From NCBI GenBank assembly GCA_032207245.1, contig CM063499.1, positions 38,272,624-38,336,623 of the forward strand: 64,000 bases of DNA. Reading direction: 5' to 3'. Below, in pieces: positions 31,046-41,627 of the stretch. Each line of letters starts with the position of its first letter. The first letter of the stretch is position 1. A model generated the notes under the pieces. The model was not told the origin of the DNA. It ran no database searches and worked only from the letters and a program-made list of their open reading frames with translations. This DNA comes from Pardosa pseudoannulata. Taxonomy: Eukaryota > Arthropoda > Arachnida > Araneae > Lycosidae. Position numbers and translations under genes: made by a program.

Positions 31046-34000
31046 CTACCTAATTAATTTGTGCTCTAAGTAAGGATGAAATAAATAAAATAGCTCGAAA
31101 ATTTTATTACGATGTAACAGGTAAAACCTCTTGTTTAGAAAAGACTTTTCTTGTTTGATTTATGGACTTTCCTGGCATTTCAAGTAACTCAGTTTTTATA
31201 CAGGATCTAGGAAATATTAATGGCAATATATTTGCTGAAACTTGTGCGAATCCAATTCAGTTCGCATTCAACAAGGTTTTTATGATAGATCTTCACAAAA
31301 GCAGGCTTTTGTTTCAAAATAACTTTCACACTGTTCCGTCCTGGAAGATTAATAGTTCATTGTGTATTTCGGAAAATTAATCTTCTCTCTTAAAAATGTT
31401 CTATATAAATATTTGTTTTTCTCACAAATAAACATTTTTCTTTCGTTGATATTTCATTGTTTAGTCCTAGACTCCGATTAGAAAAGTATTTGCCGACGCA
31501 ATTGTTTATAAAATTCACTATTAGTCTATTTCCGTACGGCAGATGTTCATAATCGTTTAGTGCAGTGTAGTCTACTTTTGTGTTATTCTCATTTTTATTG
31601 TTAAATTGTGTACCAAACCATTTGTTGAATTACTTTTCTCTGTAGTGATTGTAACCAGCATTAAAAATACCTTTATCTTATTGTTCGCAGTTATTTGTTG
31701 AATTAATATTTGGCAAAAGCTTTTATTTATTTAGCTTATTCTGTTATCGTAAGCATAAAAATCTAAAGTTTCTATTTCAGGAATTTAAAGAGAATGCTAA
31801 ATATGCATATTTAACTGTAGATTAACACTTAGTATTTATTCAGTACATTTAACCATATACTAGTGAATTTCATACACTAATCTATTCATGTTTATTTTGC
31901 AACAGTGAATTCACTCACGTCAGATCTCAATTTATTGTCCAACTTAATTAGAGAGGATTCCAAGTAAGCATGAAATCCGATGGGAAAGCCCGAAAATTTT
32001 ATTACGATGAACCAGGTAAAACCTCTTGTTTATGAAAGGTTGTTGATTTATGGACTTTCCTGGCATTGAAGTAACTGAGTGTGTATACAGGATCTAGCAA
32101 ATATTAATGGTATTACATTTGCTGTAACTTGTATACATCCCATTCAATTCGCATTCAACGTGGCTTTTGTGATAAATCTTCAACAAAGCAGGTTGTTCTT
32201 CCAAAATAACTTTTACAATGTTCCGTCCTGGACAATTAATAGTTTCGTGTGTATTTCAGAAAATTAATCTTCCCTCTTAAAAATGTTCTATATAAATATT
32301 TGTTTTTCTCACAAATATATTTTTCTCTCGTTGGTATTTGGCTGTTTGATACTAGACAGAGTTTAGAAAAGTATTTGCCGACACAATTGTTTATAAAATT
32401 CGTTAACTTCACCATTAGTCTTTTACCGTACGGCAGATGTTCATAATCGTTTAGTATAGTCTACTTTTACTTTATTCTCATTTTTATTGTTAAATTGTTT
32501 ACGGAACCATATGTTGAATAACTATTCTCTGTAGAGAATGTAAGTAGCATTAAAAACACCTTTTTCTTATTGTTTGCAGTTATTTGTTGAAGTACTATTC
32601 TACAATGCTTTTATTTATCAAGCTTTTCTATTATCGTATGCATAAAAATCTAAACTAATTTCTATTTAAGGAATTTAAAGAGAATGCTAAATATACATAT
32701 TTAAGTGTAAATTAATACTTAGTATTTATTCAGTACATTTAAAGATATGTAACTGAATTTCATACACTAATCTATTCATGTTTACTTTGAAACAGTGAAT
32801 TCACTCACGTCAGATCTCAATTTACTGTCCTACCTAATTGGACAGGATTCGAAGTAAGCATGAAATCCAAAGAGAGAGCCTGAAAATTTTATTACGATGA
32901 CACAGGTAAAACCTCTTGTTTAGAAAAGATTTTTGATTTATGGACTTTCCTGGCATTTCAAGTATCTGAGTGTGTATACAGGATCGAGCAAATATTAATG
33001 GTAATATATTTACTGAAACTTGTGTACATCCAATTCAGTTCGCATTCGACGTGGCTTTTGTGATAGATCTTCACCAAAGCAGGCTTTTGTTCCAAAATAA
33101 CTTCCACAATGTTCCGTCTTGGAAAATTAATAGTTTCATGAGTATTTCGGAAAATTAATCTTCTCTCTCAAAATTACTTTATATAAATGTTTGTTTTTCT
33201 CACAAATAAATATATTTTTCTTTCGTTAATATTTGTTTGGTACTAGACAGATTAGAAAATGTTTGTAGACACAGTTGTTTATAAAATTCTCTAACTGCAC
33301 CATTAGTCTTTTTCTGCACGGCAGATGTTCATAATCGTTTAGTGAAATATAGTTTACTATGTTTTATTCTCATTTTTATTGTTAAATTGTGTATAAAACC
33401 ATATGTTGAATTACTTTTCTCTGTAGTGAATGCAATCCACATAAAAAAGACATTGTTTGCAGTTATTTGTTTAAGTAATATTCCGCATAAACTTTTACTA
33501 ACCTTATTCTAGTATCGTACCCATAAAAATCTAAACCAGTTTCTATTTAAGGAATATAGAGTGCTATATACATATTTAAATGTAGATTAAGGTTTAGTAT
33601 TTATTCAGTACATTTAACCATATACAACTGAATTTCATACACTAATCTGTTCTTGTTTATTTTGCAACAGTGAATTCACTTAAGTGAGATCTCAATTTAC
33701 TGATCAACCCAATTAAACAGGATTCCAGATAAGTATGGAAATCCAATGAGAGAGGCCAAAAATTTTATTACGATGAAACAGGTAAAAACCTCTTGTTTAT
33801 AACAGTTGGGTGATTTATGGACTTTCTTGGCATTTGAAGTATCTGAGTGTGTATACATGATCTAGAAAATATTAATGGTAACATAATTGCTGAAACTTGT
33901 GTACATCCAATTCAGTTCGCATTCAACAAGGCTTTTGTGATAGATCTTCACCAAAGCAGGCTTTTGTTCCAAAATAACTTCCACAATGTTCTGTCTTGGA

Positions 34001-35559
34001 AAATTAATAGTTCCGTGTGTATTTCGGAAAATTAATCTTCTCTCTTAAAAATGCTCTGTATAAATGTTTTTCTCACAAATATTTTTTTCTTTCATTAGTA
34101 TTTGGTGGTTTGATACTAGACAGAGATTAGAAAACTATTTGCCGATAGAATTGTGATTAAATTCGCCAACTGCACCATTAGTCTTTTTCTGTACGGCAGA
34201 TGTTCATAATCGTTTAGTGCAGTATAGTCTACTTTTATGTTATTCTCATTTTTATTTTTAAATTGTGTACGAAACAATGTTGAATTATTTTTCTCTGTAG
34301 TGAATGTAACCAGTATTAAAAAGACATTTCTTATTCTTCGCAGTTATTTGTTGAAGTACTATTCGGCAAAAGCTTTAATTTGTTAAGCTTATTCTGTTAT
34401 CGTAAGCATAAAACTCTAAACCAGTTTCTATTTCAGGAATTTAAAGAGAATGCTAAATATACATATTTAAGTTTAGATTAAGATTTAGTATTTATCCAGT
34501 ACATTTAACCATATACAACTGAATTTCATACACTGATCTATTCATGTTGTTTTTGCAACAATGATTTGTTTTTGCAACAATTCACTTACGTCAAATCTCA
34601 ATTTACTGTTCTACGCAATTAATTTAGATTCTAAATAAGCATGAAATCTAATGCGAGAGGCCAGAAATTTTATTACGATAAAACAGGTTAAAACCTCTTG
34701 TTTGGGAAAGGTTGTTGATTTATGGACTTTCCTGTCATTTCAAGTATCTGAGTGTATATACAGGATCTAGCAAATATTAATGGTAATATATTTGCTGAAA
34801 CTTGTGTACATCCAATTCAGTTTGTATTCAACGTGGCGTTCGTGATAGAACTTCACCAAGGCATGCCTTTGTTCCAAAATAACTTCCACAATGTTTCGCC
34901 TTGGAAAATTAATAGTTCTGTGTGTGTTACAGAAAATAAATCTTCTCTCGTAAAATTGCTCTATATAAAAGTCTGGTTTTCTCACAAATAAACATTTTTT
35001 TCTTTCGTTGGTATTTGTTTGATACTAGACAGATTAGGAAGTGTTTCTAGACACAGTTGTTTATAAAATTCGCTAACTGCACTATTAGTCTTTCTTCCGT
35101 ACGCCAGACGTTCATAATCGTTTAATGCAGTATAGTCTACTTTTGTGTTATTCTCATATTTATCGTTAAATTGGTATGAAACCATATGTTGAATTACTTT
35201 TCTCTGTACAGAATGTAAGCAGGATTAAAAATAACCTTTTTCTTATTGTTCGCAGTTATTTGTTGAAGTAGTATTCGGCAAAATCTTTTATTTATTAAGT
35301 TTATTCTATTATCGTACGCATAAATATCTAAACCAGTTTGTGTTTAAGGAATTTAAAGACAATACTAAATATACATATTTAAGTGTAGAATAATACTTAG
35401 TATTTATTCAGTATATTTAACGATATACAACTGAATTTCATACACTAACATATTCGTATTTATTTTGAAACGGTGAATTCATCTAAGTCAAATCTGAATT
35501 TCCTGTTCTACCTAATTAATCTGGATTCTAAATAAGCATGAAATCAATAAAAGAGCCCG

Positions 35560-35745
35560 TTTGGTTTGGTTTGGAGCGCTGTAGTCTATTGTTTTGCTAC
35601 ACGAGGGCTAATGAGACTAGAACCTGCAGCTTAAAGTCGATTCCGAACGGCTTCGAACAACCATGCCATGAGAGGGATTCCAACACGCCAACTCCAGGCA
35701 AAAGATCACAGATTTTATTACCTGTTCAAATCCTGCTGTAATATA
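35560..35745 (-). mobile_element. SINE-A copy
   Basis: The plus strand begins TTTGGTTTGGTTTGGAGCGC, then ACACGAGGGCTAATGAGAC and TCCGAACGGCTTCGAACAA, the SINE-A body read backwards. The tRNA-like head at the right is degraded (GAGGGATTCCAACACGCC). It interrupts a unit of the 890-bp array near AAAGAGCCCG and marks the array's right end. Confidence 0.82.
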
Positions 35746-35854
35746 GAGCAGATCACTGCGATCGATAACATGGAAGCTATCGCTTGTTTAGTGTGACATA
35801 TTTGGATGCAATTTATGGGCTTACAGCTGACACATTGCTGTGGTTTTTTGTAGT

Positions 35855-36560
35855 ATGAAATTGTAATATTAGAGCTTTTTACAATGTCTTACGAAGTTAT
35901 TCAAGTCGGATACCATATCACCTAACAAGACTAAAACTCCACAACTTGTTCTTCAATGGCACGCCAGCCCAGGGTGGGCCATGGCCTTCCGCAGAATCGA
36001 GTTCCAGGAGTCTTTTTTCTTGGATAGACTCTTCCAGTTTTTGATTTTTACAATGTCTTACGAAGTTATTCATTAAGTCGGATCCAGTATCACCTAACAA
36101 GACTAAAACTCCACATCTTGTTCTTCAATGGCGCGCTAGCCCAGGGTGGGCCATGGCCTTCCGCAGAATCGAGTTCCAGGCGTCTCTTACCTTGGATACT
36201 CTTCCAGGTTTTGATTTTTACAATGTCTTACGAAGTTATTCATTAAGTCAGATTCCATATCACCTAACAAGACTAAAACTCCACATCTTGTTCTTCAATG
36301 GCGCGCCAGCCCAGGGTGGGCCATGGCCTTCTGCAGAATCGAGTTCCAGGCGTCTCTTATCTTGGAAAGACTCTTCCAGTTTTTGATTTTTACAATATCT
36401 TACGAAGTTATTCAAGTCGGATCCCGTATCACCTAACAAGACTAAAACTCCACATCTTGTTCTTCAATGGCGCGCCAGCCCAGGGTGGGCCATGGCCTTC
36501 TGCAGAATCGAGTTCCAGGCGTCTCTTATCTTGGAAAGACTCTTCCAGTTTTTGATTTTT
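35855..36560 (-). repeat. Four ~170-bp tandem repeats of a LINE 3' end
   Basis: AGGGTGGGCCATGGCCTTC occurs at 35971, 36143, 36313 and 36482 (periods 172, 170, 169). Each unit contains TCACCTAACAAGACTAAAAC and GAATCGAGTTCCAGG. On the minus strand the rightmost unit encodes the LINE C-terminus (DAWNSILQKAMAHPGLARH) and its 3' flank, so the repeats are tandem copies of the LINE terminus. Identical plus-strand ORFs at 36153-36555 are shadows of the repeat. Confidence 0.9.
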
Positions 36561-36960
36561 AGGATCTTTAAATCTATTTCAAGGCAGTCAATCCATGGAT
36601 TTCTTGGTCTTCCCCTTTTAAGAGCTCCCAATGGTTGGTTTGGCCTCGAAGATCCTCTTGGTAGTTCGGTCGTCATTCTAATCACATGTCCTACCCATTT
36701 CAAGCGTTGAATAGAAATGAACTTTATTATGTCTGGCCCCTGAAAAATCTTATAAATTTCGGAATTTGTTCATCTCCTCCAAGTGTCGTAGCATTTCAAA
36801 TCTCCTAAAATGCTTTTAAAACAGCCAGAGTCTCTTTGTTCCTTTCAGTTAATGCCCATATTTCAGCAGAGTATGAGAGGATTGGATGAATTGGAGTCTT
36901 ATTAAGCAACAATTTTGTTCTTCTGTTTATGAGATTAGATTTGAGATATTTGTGGTTATC
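36464..36960 (-). pseudogene. LINE reverse transcriptase C-terminal remnant
   Basis: The intact part (36464-36703) reads MKWVGHVIRM, then KRGRPRNPWIDCLEIDLKIL, then RDAWNSILQKAMAHPGL. This is the distinctive C-terminal region of non-LTR reverse transcriptases common in arthropods: [RK]WLGHV.RM, RGRPR..W.D....DL, and ending AHPGL. Further upstream (36720-36960, minus) a broken frame reads TPIHPILSYSAEIWALTERN, like the conserved 'P.LLYG.E.W.L' stretch, followed by stops. It is the 5'-truncated end of a LINE. Confidence 0.88.
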
Positions 36961-36966
36961 ATTGCA

Positions 36967-38224
36967 TTAGGGTGGGGAAAAAGTAATCCATTATTTTTTT
37001 CGGTAGATGGCTGTAGTCATAGATATCTCGTAAAGTATCGGTCAAGCAATTTCAAATTTATGCTCGTTGTCAAGGTGACGTTTTACACTAAAAACATTTT
37101 TTTTTTTCTATTTGTGTTTGGTCTATTCAGTTGTGAGTTACAGGGTGTTAAAAGTGGAAATCAACAAAGAGAAAATTCTGTACATTTTAGAGTTTTTCTT
37201 TGATAAAGGCGAAAATGTAAGCAAGGCGGCTGAAATTGTAAATGGTGTTTATGGTGCCGATACTGTAACAGCTAATTACGTGCAATTTTGGTTTCGTTCA
37301 GGTATTTTTGATGTTAAAGATGCACCTCGCACAGTCAGTCCATTGTCGAAAATGTGGATAAAATCACAGAAATAATCGAAGTTGACCGGCATGTTAGTAA
37401 TCGTAGCATTGCCCAGAAGCTAATGATCGACCATAAAATAGTTTTAAACCATTTGTGCAAAGTTGGATTCAAAAAGGAGCTCGATGTTTGAGTGCCACAC
37501 CAATTAACACCAAAAACATTATGGATTTCCGTCTGCGAAACCTTGGAAAAACGGTATGAAATTGACTCATTTCTTAAACGAATGGAGACTGGGGATGCGA
37601 AATGGGTCAAATAAGACAAAATTGTGCCAAAAAGTTCGTGGTCAAAGAATGGTGAAGCAGCTCAAATGGTGGCAAAACCAGGACTAACGGCTAGGAAGGT
37701 TTTACTGTGTATTTGGTGAGACATGAAGAGACGGGGTATTGTGAGTTGCTTCTATATCGCCAAACACTAAATTCATATATTAACTGTAAACAACTGGACC
37801 GTTTGAAGATAGCGATTGACCAGAAACATCCAGAATTGGCCAACAGAAGAGGTGTTGTGTTCCATCAGGACAACGCCACGATACACACGTCTGTAATGAC
37901 TCGCCAGAAACTCAGGGAGCTTAGTTGGAAAGATTTAATGCATCCACCATATAGTCAGGACCTGGCACCAAGCGATTACCACCTTTTTCTCGCATTGCAA
38001 AACTTCCTGAGTGATAAGAAATTGGGATCAAGAGAAGATTGTGAAAATCGATTACTAGAGTTTTTCGCCAATAAGGACCAAGACTTCTATGAGAGAGGCA
38101 TTATGAAGCTACCTTTAAAATGGCAACAAATTATACAACAAAATGGTGCATATTTGACCCAAATCGGACAATCCGAAACATGTTAAATAAAGTCATTAAT
38201 TTCACGCAAAAATAATGAATTTAC
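36967..38224 (+). mobile_element. mariner transposon, decayed
   Basis: The left end TTAGGGTGGGGAAAAAGTAA followed by TCCATTATTTTTTTCGG is a mariner-type terminal repeat. The right end keeps only the inner part (CGCAAAAATAATGAATTTAC, the inverted counterpart). Length of about 1.26 kb is right for mariner. The transposase is broken by several frameshifts and stops. The LINE remnant directly precedes it. Confidence 0.88.
37112..38186 (+). pseudogene. mariner transposase, multiply frameshifted
   Basis: The first frame (37112-37375) has the N-terminal HTH region (KAAEIVNGVYGADTVTAN, QFWFRSGIFDVKDAPRT). It then shifts to a frame with VENVDKITEIIEVDRHVSN and DHKIVLNHLCKVGF, followed by stops. The middle (37500-37700) retains HQLTPKN and ETGDAKW, where the first catalytic Asp lies in TGD. 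The last frame (37707-38186) runs to TQIGQSETC and a stop, with FHQDNATIHTS and SQDLAPSDYHLF giving the DD34D spacing of mariner. Catalytic residues are all visible but the reading frame is dead. Confidence 0.92.
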
Positions 38225-38239
38225 AGGATATCTGCCAAA

Positions 38240-38698
38240 ATAAAATTTTTCAAATCCATGACTTTTCATGACTTTCCCTGATTTAGCGGATCATTTTCCA
38301 TGACTTTAAAAAGCTTTCGTTAAAGTATATATGAATAAAACTTCTGATGTACATACAAATAAAATATATGCTTTTAGAGAAATTACAGGAATTTTATCAT
38401 AAAGAAACTATAAACTTACTTTATAAGTGTTAATAAACTCACATACATAAAAATAAATTGTTGTATCTACATACCTAAGTTTAATCATGTAGCAATTTTT
38501 CAATTAAAATGTTTTCAATTTGAATTCAGGGTACTTTGGTATTATCCAGGTGACCATGAATAATAGCCAAATATAACCCTATAATGTTTATATACAATAT
38601 CCCTAGAGATAAACTTAAATATTGTGCAAAAATCTTAACTAATTTTTATTAAAAAATAATTATTACTATATTAACAAAATTTTAATCTACAATTTAAG
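38240..38698. repeat. Possible DNA-transposon end, left part (TCCATGAC repeats)
   Basis: Repeats of TCCATGACTTTTCATGACTT at about 38258-38315 recur at 39658-39765. Such CATGACTTTCC runs are typical of subterminal regions of some hAT elements. The rest is AT-rich without ORF. Confidence 0.35.
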
Positions 38699-39458
38699 CA
38701 GGCTTGCAACTGCTGAGGTACTTTCAGAAAGGTGAGAAAAGTGTCAAATAATACAGAATAAGTGACCAAAAAGTGACTAAACATTGAAAAAAAACAGCGA
38801 TTTTTTTTCTCCTTTTGATTACAGATGCTATTATTAAGATTTTTCTATTTATTTTAACTCGAAATCAAATGACTCATGCAAGACATGATTTTAGCGTCAA
38901 ATACAAAAAAGGTTAAAAATTTTGTTTAACACAACTCAACATTGATTTTCATTCAAAAAATCTATAAATCAGATTTGAATACATACAATACATTAATTTT
39001 ATAATCACAAATTTCTGCATATATTAATGATGTTTTGAAATATGTACATAGCTAAATTAGAGTATCTAAACAAAAATTGTGAAGAAAAATAAAAAGAGAA
39101 ATGTGTGCTTTGACGTAAATTACTTTAATGTATTAAATGTATTACTTTAATGTATTATTTCAGTATAAATGTAGATTTCAGGAACTTCTTTACGACTTTT
39201 TAAAATCACTAAATCTGGAAACCATATGACTAATTACATTTTAGTATGAAAAATAAGATTAGAGCATCACATTTTTTGGTGTTTTATTAAAATATTTTGT
39301 TATTAATTCAGATTTTCTTTTTTCAACAACAGACTTTTGCTGTGATACACCATGAAGAAAGTGACTAAAAGTGACTGTTTACTTAAAAAAGTGACTAAAA
39401 GTGATCAATTGTAAAAAAAGTGACTAAAGGTGAGAAAAGTGACGGAATTGCAAGCCTG
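38699..39458. mobile_element. Non-autonomous DNA transposon family H6, compact copy
   Basis: Starts CAGGCTTGCAA and ends TTGCAAGCCTG, with TTTAAG at 38693-38698 and 39459-39464 as perfect 6-bp target duplications. The 760-bp body is close to 1627-2300 plus 3000-3059 of the first copy. It shows the uninserted state for the nested insertion there. There is no ORF. Confidence 0.9.
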
Positions 39459-39649
39459 TTTAAGAAAAAAACAAGAATAATATACATTTATCCAACCATT
39501 AAGCTTTCTTGCTTTGAGTTTCCTTGTTGAACAAATTTTACTTGGCAATAGGGTCAATAAGATAATACATAAATACCAAACTCGGTAACTTCAGCCAAAT
39601 GACAAGTAAAAATAGAATTAAACAATTCAATGCATTTTTATTTAATCGG

Positions 39650-39800
39650 TAGTTTAGCGGATCCATGACTTTCCATGACTTTTACTCATTTTACTTGAAA
39701 AATCAAGACTTTCCATGACAAAATTAATCCATTGTCTAAATCCATGATTTTCCATGACTTTCCAGGTGCGCGGAAACCATGGATTTATTTTTCCCCAACA
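39650..39800. repeat. TCCATGACTTTCC repeat cluster, right part
   Basis: TCCATGACTTTCCATGACTT near 39661, further CCATGAC copies to 39765, then CCAGGTGCGCGGAAACC. This ordering is like the 3' end of some hAT elements, but no matching left end or target duplication was found. The minus-strand ORF 39654-39920 reads through this and is not credible. Confidence 0.35.
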
Positions 39801-40588
39801 TAATATTTGCGGTCGATCATTGTTAACACTTAGTAAAACTCCACATACCTCTAAAAATGTTCCTAATATAAATATTTCCATATTAGTTTCACGTTCAAAG
39901 AAAACTAATTTATATTTCATCTAAAATGAATAGAGCATATGTACATTCCATTTACATTTCATTAGATAACATACTGTGAATATTAAACATTCACAGAATG
40001 TCTTTTCTAATTGCCTATCTAAACTCTTAAGTGCAATTTATCTAAATTTGCTATTAATAAAGCTTTCATCTTATCAGAGATTTATCTATATGCCCTGAAA
40101 ATAAATTCATTAATATCCTGACGTATAACCTGAAATTGCACAGATACCGTACTATCGGTATGTATATATTATCACATAAATTAACGTTATTCTATCCTGT
40201 TAGTCTATGTCAGTAAAGGATTATACAAACAGTGCATATAAAGACCGTTTTTATCATCACTAAGCAGGAAAGGTGTTTTCCAAGAAACCTTTTATCGATT
40301 TCGGGGTTTGCAAAATAGAAAAGTAATTCGGAAGAATATCAGAAAGTTAATTGAAAAATGGCGATACTGAGAAAACCAATAGCAAATTCAGACTATCAAC
40401 TAGATTAGGAGATAAAGCAACGAACCATAAAAGGCTAGTTGCCATATCAAAGAAAGAAAAGTTGCTCGAATAAAGTCAGGTGTTTTCATTAAGAATATTA
40501 TGCTTTATTTTTAAGCAAAAAATATTTAATGTATAAAATAACGCATAATTTTAAACATTTAAAAAAGATAAAGTGTACCCATTTAGGT
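39801..40588. other. Unassigned intronic stretch
   Basis: AT-rich, no ORF, no repeat recognised. Confidence 0.5.
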
Positions 40589-40660
40589 TTTATGGTTTGG
40601 AGTGCTATGGTTTACTGTTTTGCTATATGAGGGTTAATGAGACAGGAACCTACTGCTTAA

Positions 40661-41230
40661 CCCCTCCCGGTAAAATGACGAGTCTAGCTCGTCATTAGTT
40701 TTTCATTCCATACCGCACAATGACGAACTACACTCGTCATGCGATTAAAGTTACTGTTAAATATGATAATTAATTTAGTTTAAAATTTCTAGTGTATTGA
40801 ATTTGGCAACACTTTTATCACTTGTGAAAATCACAAGTCACTATTGCATATTGTTTACTTAGAATTTCTTGGTACAAGTCATTGCCAAATTAATGAGTCA
40901 GAATAAAAGAAAACCTACTAAGAAATGCCGTGTGTGTTACAAGAATCAAATTAAAAGTGAGACTACTTGGCGGTGTAAACAATTAAGAATTCCTTTGCAC
41001 TTTGTTTTGAAAAGTACCACTAGCTTGAAGACTATTATCTGTACACCTTATTAATGTTTTGCTTTGATATTTTCTTAATTTTACTGTTTCTGATATTATT
41101 AAACACTATGTAAAAAGTGGATTTTAATTAAGAATATGTAAGAATTGTAAAATGAAACAAGTTTTTTAAATAAAAATTAAATGGTTATTTCATGCACAGT
41201 TTTTTCATTATTAAATCATACCGGAAGGGG
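40661..41230 (+). mobile_element. 570-bp piggyBac derivative inserted in a SINE
   Basis: The ends CCCCTCCCGGTA (40661-40672) and inverted CCCCTTCCGGTA (41219-41230) differ at one base, and TTAA lies at 40657-40660 and 41231-41234. The SINE on either side supplies the empty-site proof. Internal palindromic motifs ATGACGAGTCTAGCTCGTCAT and ATGACGAACTACACTCGTCAT lie near the left end. It keeps the 3' end of a transposase ORF. Confidence 0.94.
40869..41054 (+). pseudogene. piggyBac transposase C-terminal cysteine-rich remnant
   Basis: The 61-codon frame contains KRKPTKKCRVCYKNQIKSET and WRCKQLRIPLHF. This is the piggyBac C-terminal domain pattern (basic stretch, C.VC, then C..C.VPLC). The second half has lost cysteines (CKQL for C..C, LHF for LC.), so zinc binding is probably impaired. 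The catalytic core is absent. Whether the ATG at 40869 or 40893 would be used is unknown; expression is doubtful. Confidence 0.82.
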
Positions 41231-41332
41231 TTAAAGCCGATTCTGAACGGCTACGAACATCGAGCGGGATTCGAACCCGTTAACTCCGATACCGTGGAAC
41301 GGCACTCTATCATTCTGCGATCCAGTTAGGAA

Positions 41333-41540
41333 ACAGGGAAGGGGTTAATCGGCGTTTAAATAAGTAATCAATGTCATTAGTCCAGGATTCCGCTCTAAGG
41401 ATAAAAGGAAAATAATTTCATGAGCAAATAGTTTTCTACTAATGTTCGAACAAGTTATTCGATAGTAGCATATAGCCCGTCATATAACGGGATCAGTAAA
41501 ATGTTTAATTTTCCAGAATTGCAAAGTACCCTATGAGGCA
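41333..41540 (+). repeat. Dispersed repeat family C, copy 1
   Basis: From AAACAGGGAAGGGGTTAATC to GCAAAGTACCCTATGA. The reverse complement is found at 57255-57460, and a partial copy in this orientation at 58905-58990. Shared text includes CCCGTCATATAACGGGATCA. Confidence 0.85.
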
Positions 41541-41554
41541 GTTAAAAAAATGGT

Positions 41555-41627
41555 GGTGTTCTGAAGATTGATACTTGAGCGCGGGTCACGTACAAGTGGG
41601 GGTTAGTGTAACAACATGGTTTGTTTA
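41555..41627 (+). repeat. Fragment of piggyBac-type family P2
   Basis: TGATACTTGAGCGCGGGTCA and GGGTTAGTGTAACAACATGGTT match the subterminal region of 47407-47886 (about 47487-47540) in the same orientation. It directly abuts the left edge of the 685-bp array. Confidence 0.75.

Larger units (their letters stand above)
18716..35553 (+). repeat. ~890-bp tandem array with recurrent short ORF (interrupted by retrotransposon)
   Basis: The anchor TTTCATACACTAATCTATTC (with variants) occurs near 18786, 19680, 20574, 21471, 21782, 22673, 23558, 24443, 25345, then after the Gypsy element near 31871, 32761, 33637, 34530 and 35437. Spacing is 877-907 bp, except one short unit of about 310 bp. The full unit also contains CTGTCCTACCTAATTAATCT, the site where the Gypsy element inserted. 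In many units an ORF of about 62 codons runs from the GATCTAGCAAATATTAATGG region to TTTCGGAAAATTAATC (22841-23059, 31162-31380, 32079-32267, 32970-33158, 33847-34035, 34752-34991; variants at 19895-20095, 24652-24852). Its core reads DLHQSRLLFQNNFHNVPSWK. It is broken or deleted in units near 19005, 20795, 22005 and 23800. I recognise no family. Confidence 0.93.
40589..41332 (-). mobile_element. SINE-A copy split by a piggyBac derivative
   Basis: The two halves, 40589-40660 (TATGGTTTGGAGTGCTATGG and GAGACAGGAACCTACTGCTT) and 41231-41332 (AAAGCCGATTCTGAACGGCT), join at a TTAA to give a continuous minus-strand SINE-A. The head at the right has a B box reading GGGTTCGAATCCCGC on the minus strand. 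The insertion happened after the SINE was in place. Confidence 0.88.

Noticed and set aside
36153..36555. Plus-strand ORFs with repeated sequence in the 170-bp array
   Set aside because: They are the antisense of the LINE 3' end, whose minus-strand frame is the recognisable one.
38240..39800. A full hAT element spanning the two TCCATGAC clusters
   Set aside because: The clusters are in the same orientation and no terminal inverted repeat or 8-bp duplication could be found; kept only as a low-confidence repeat.
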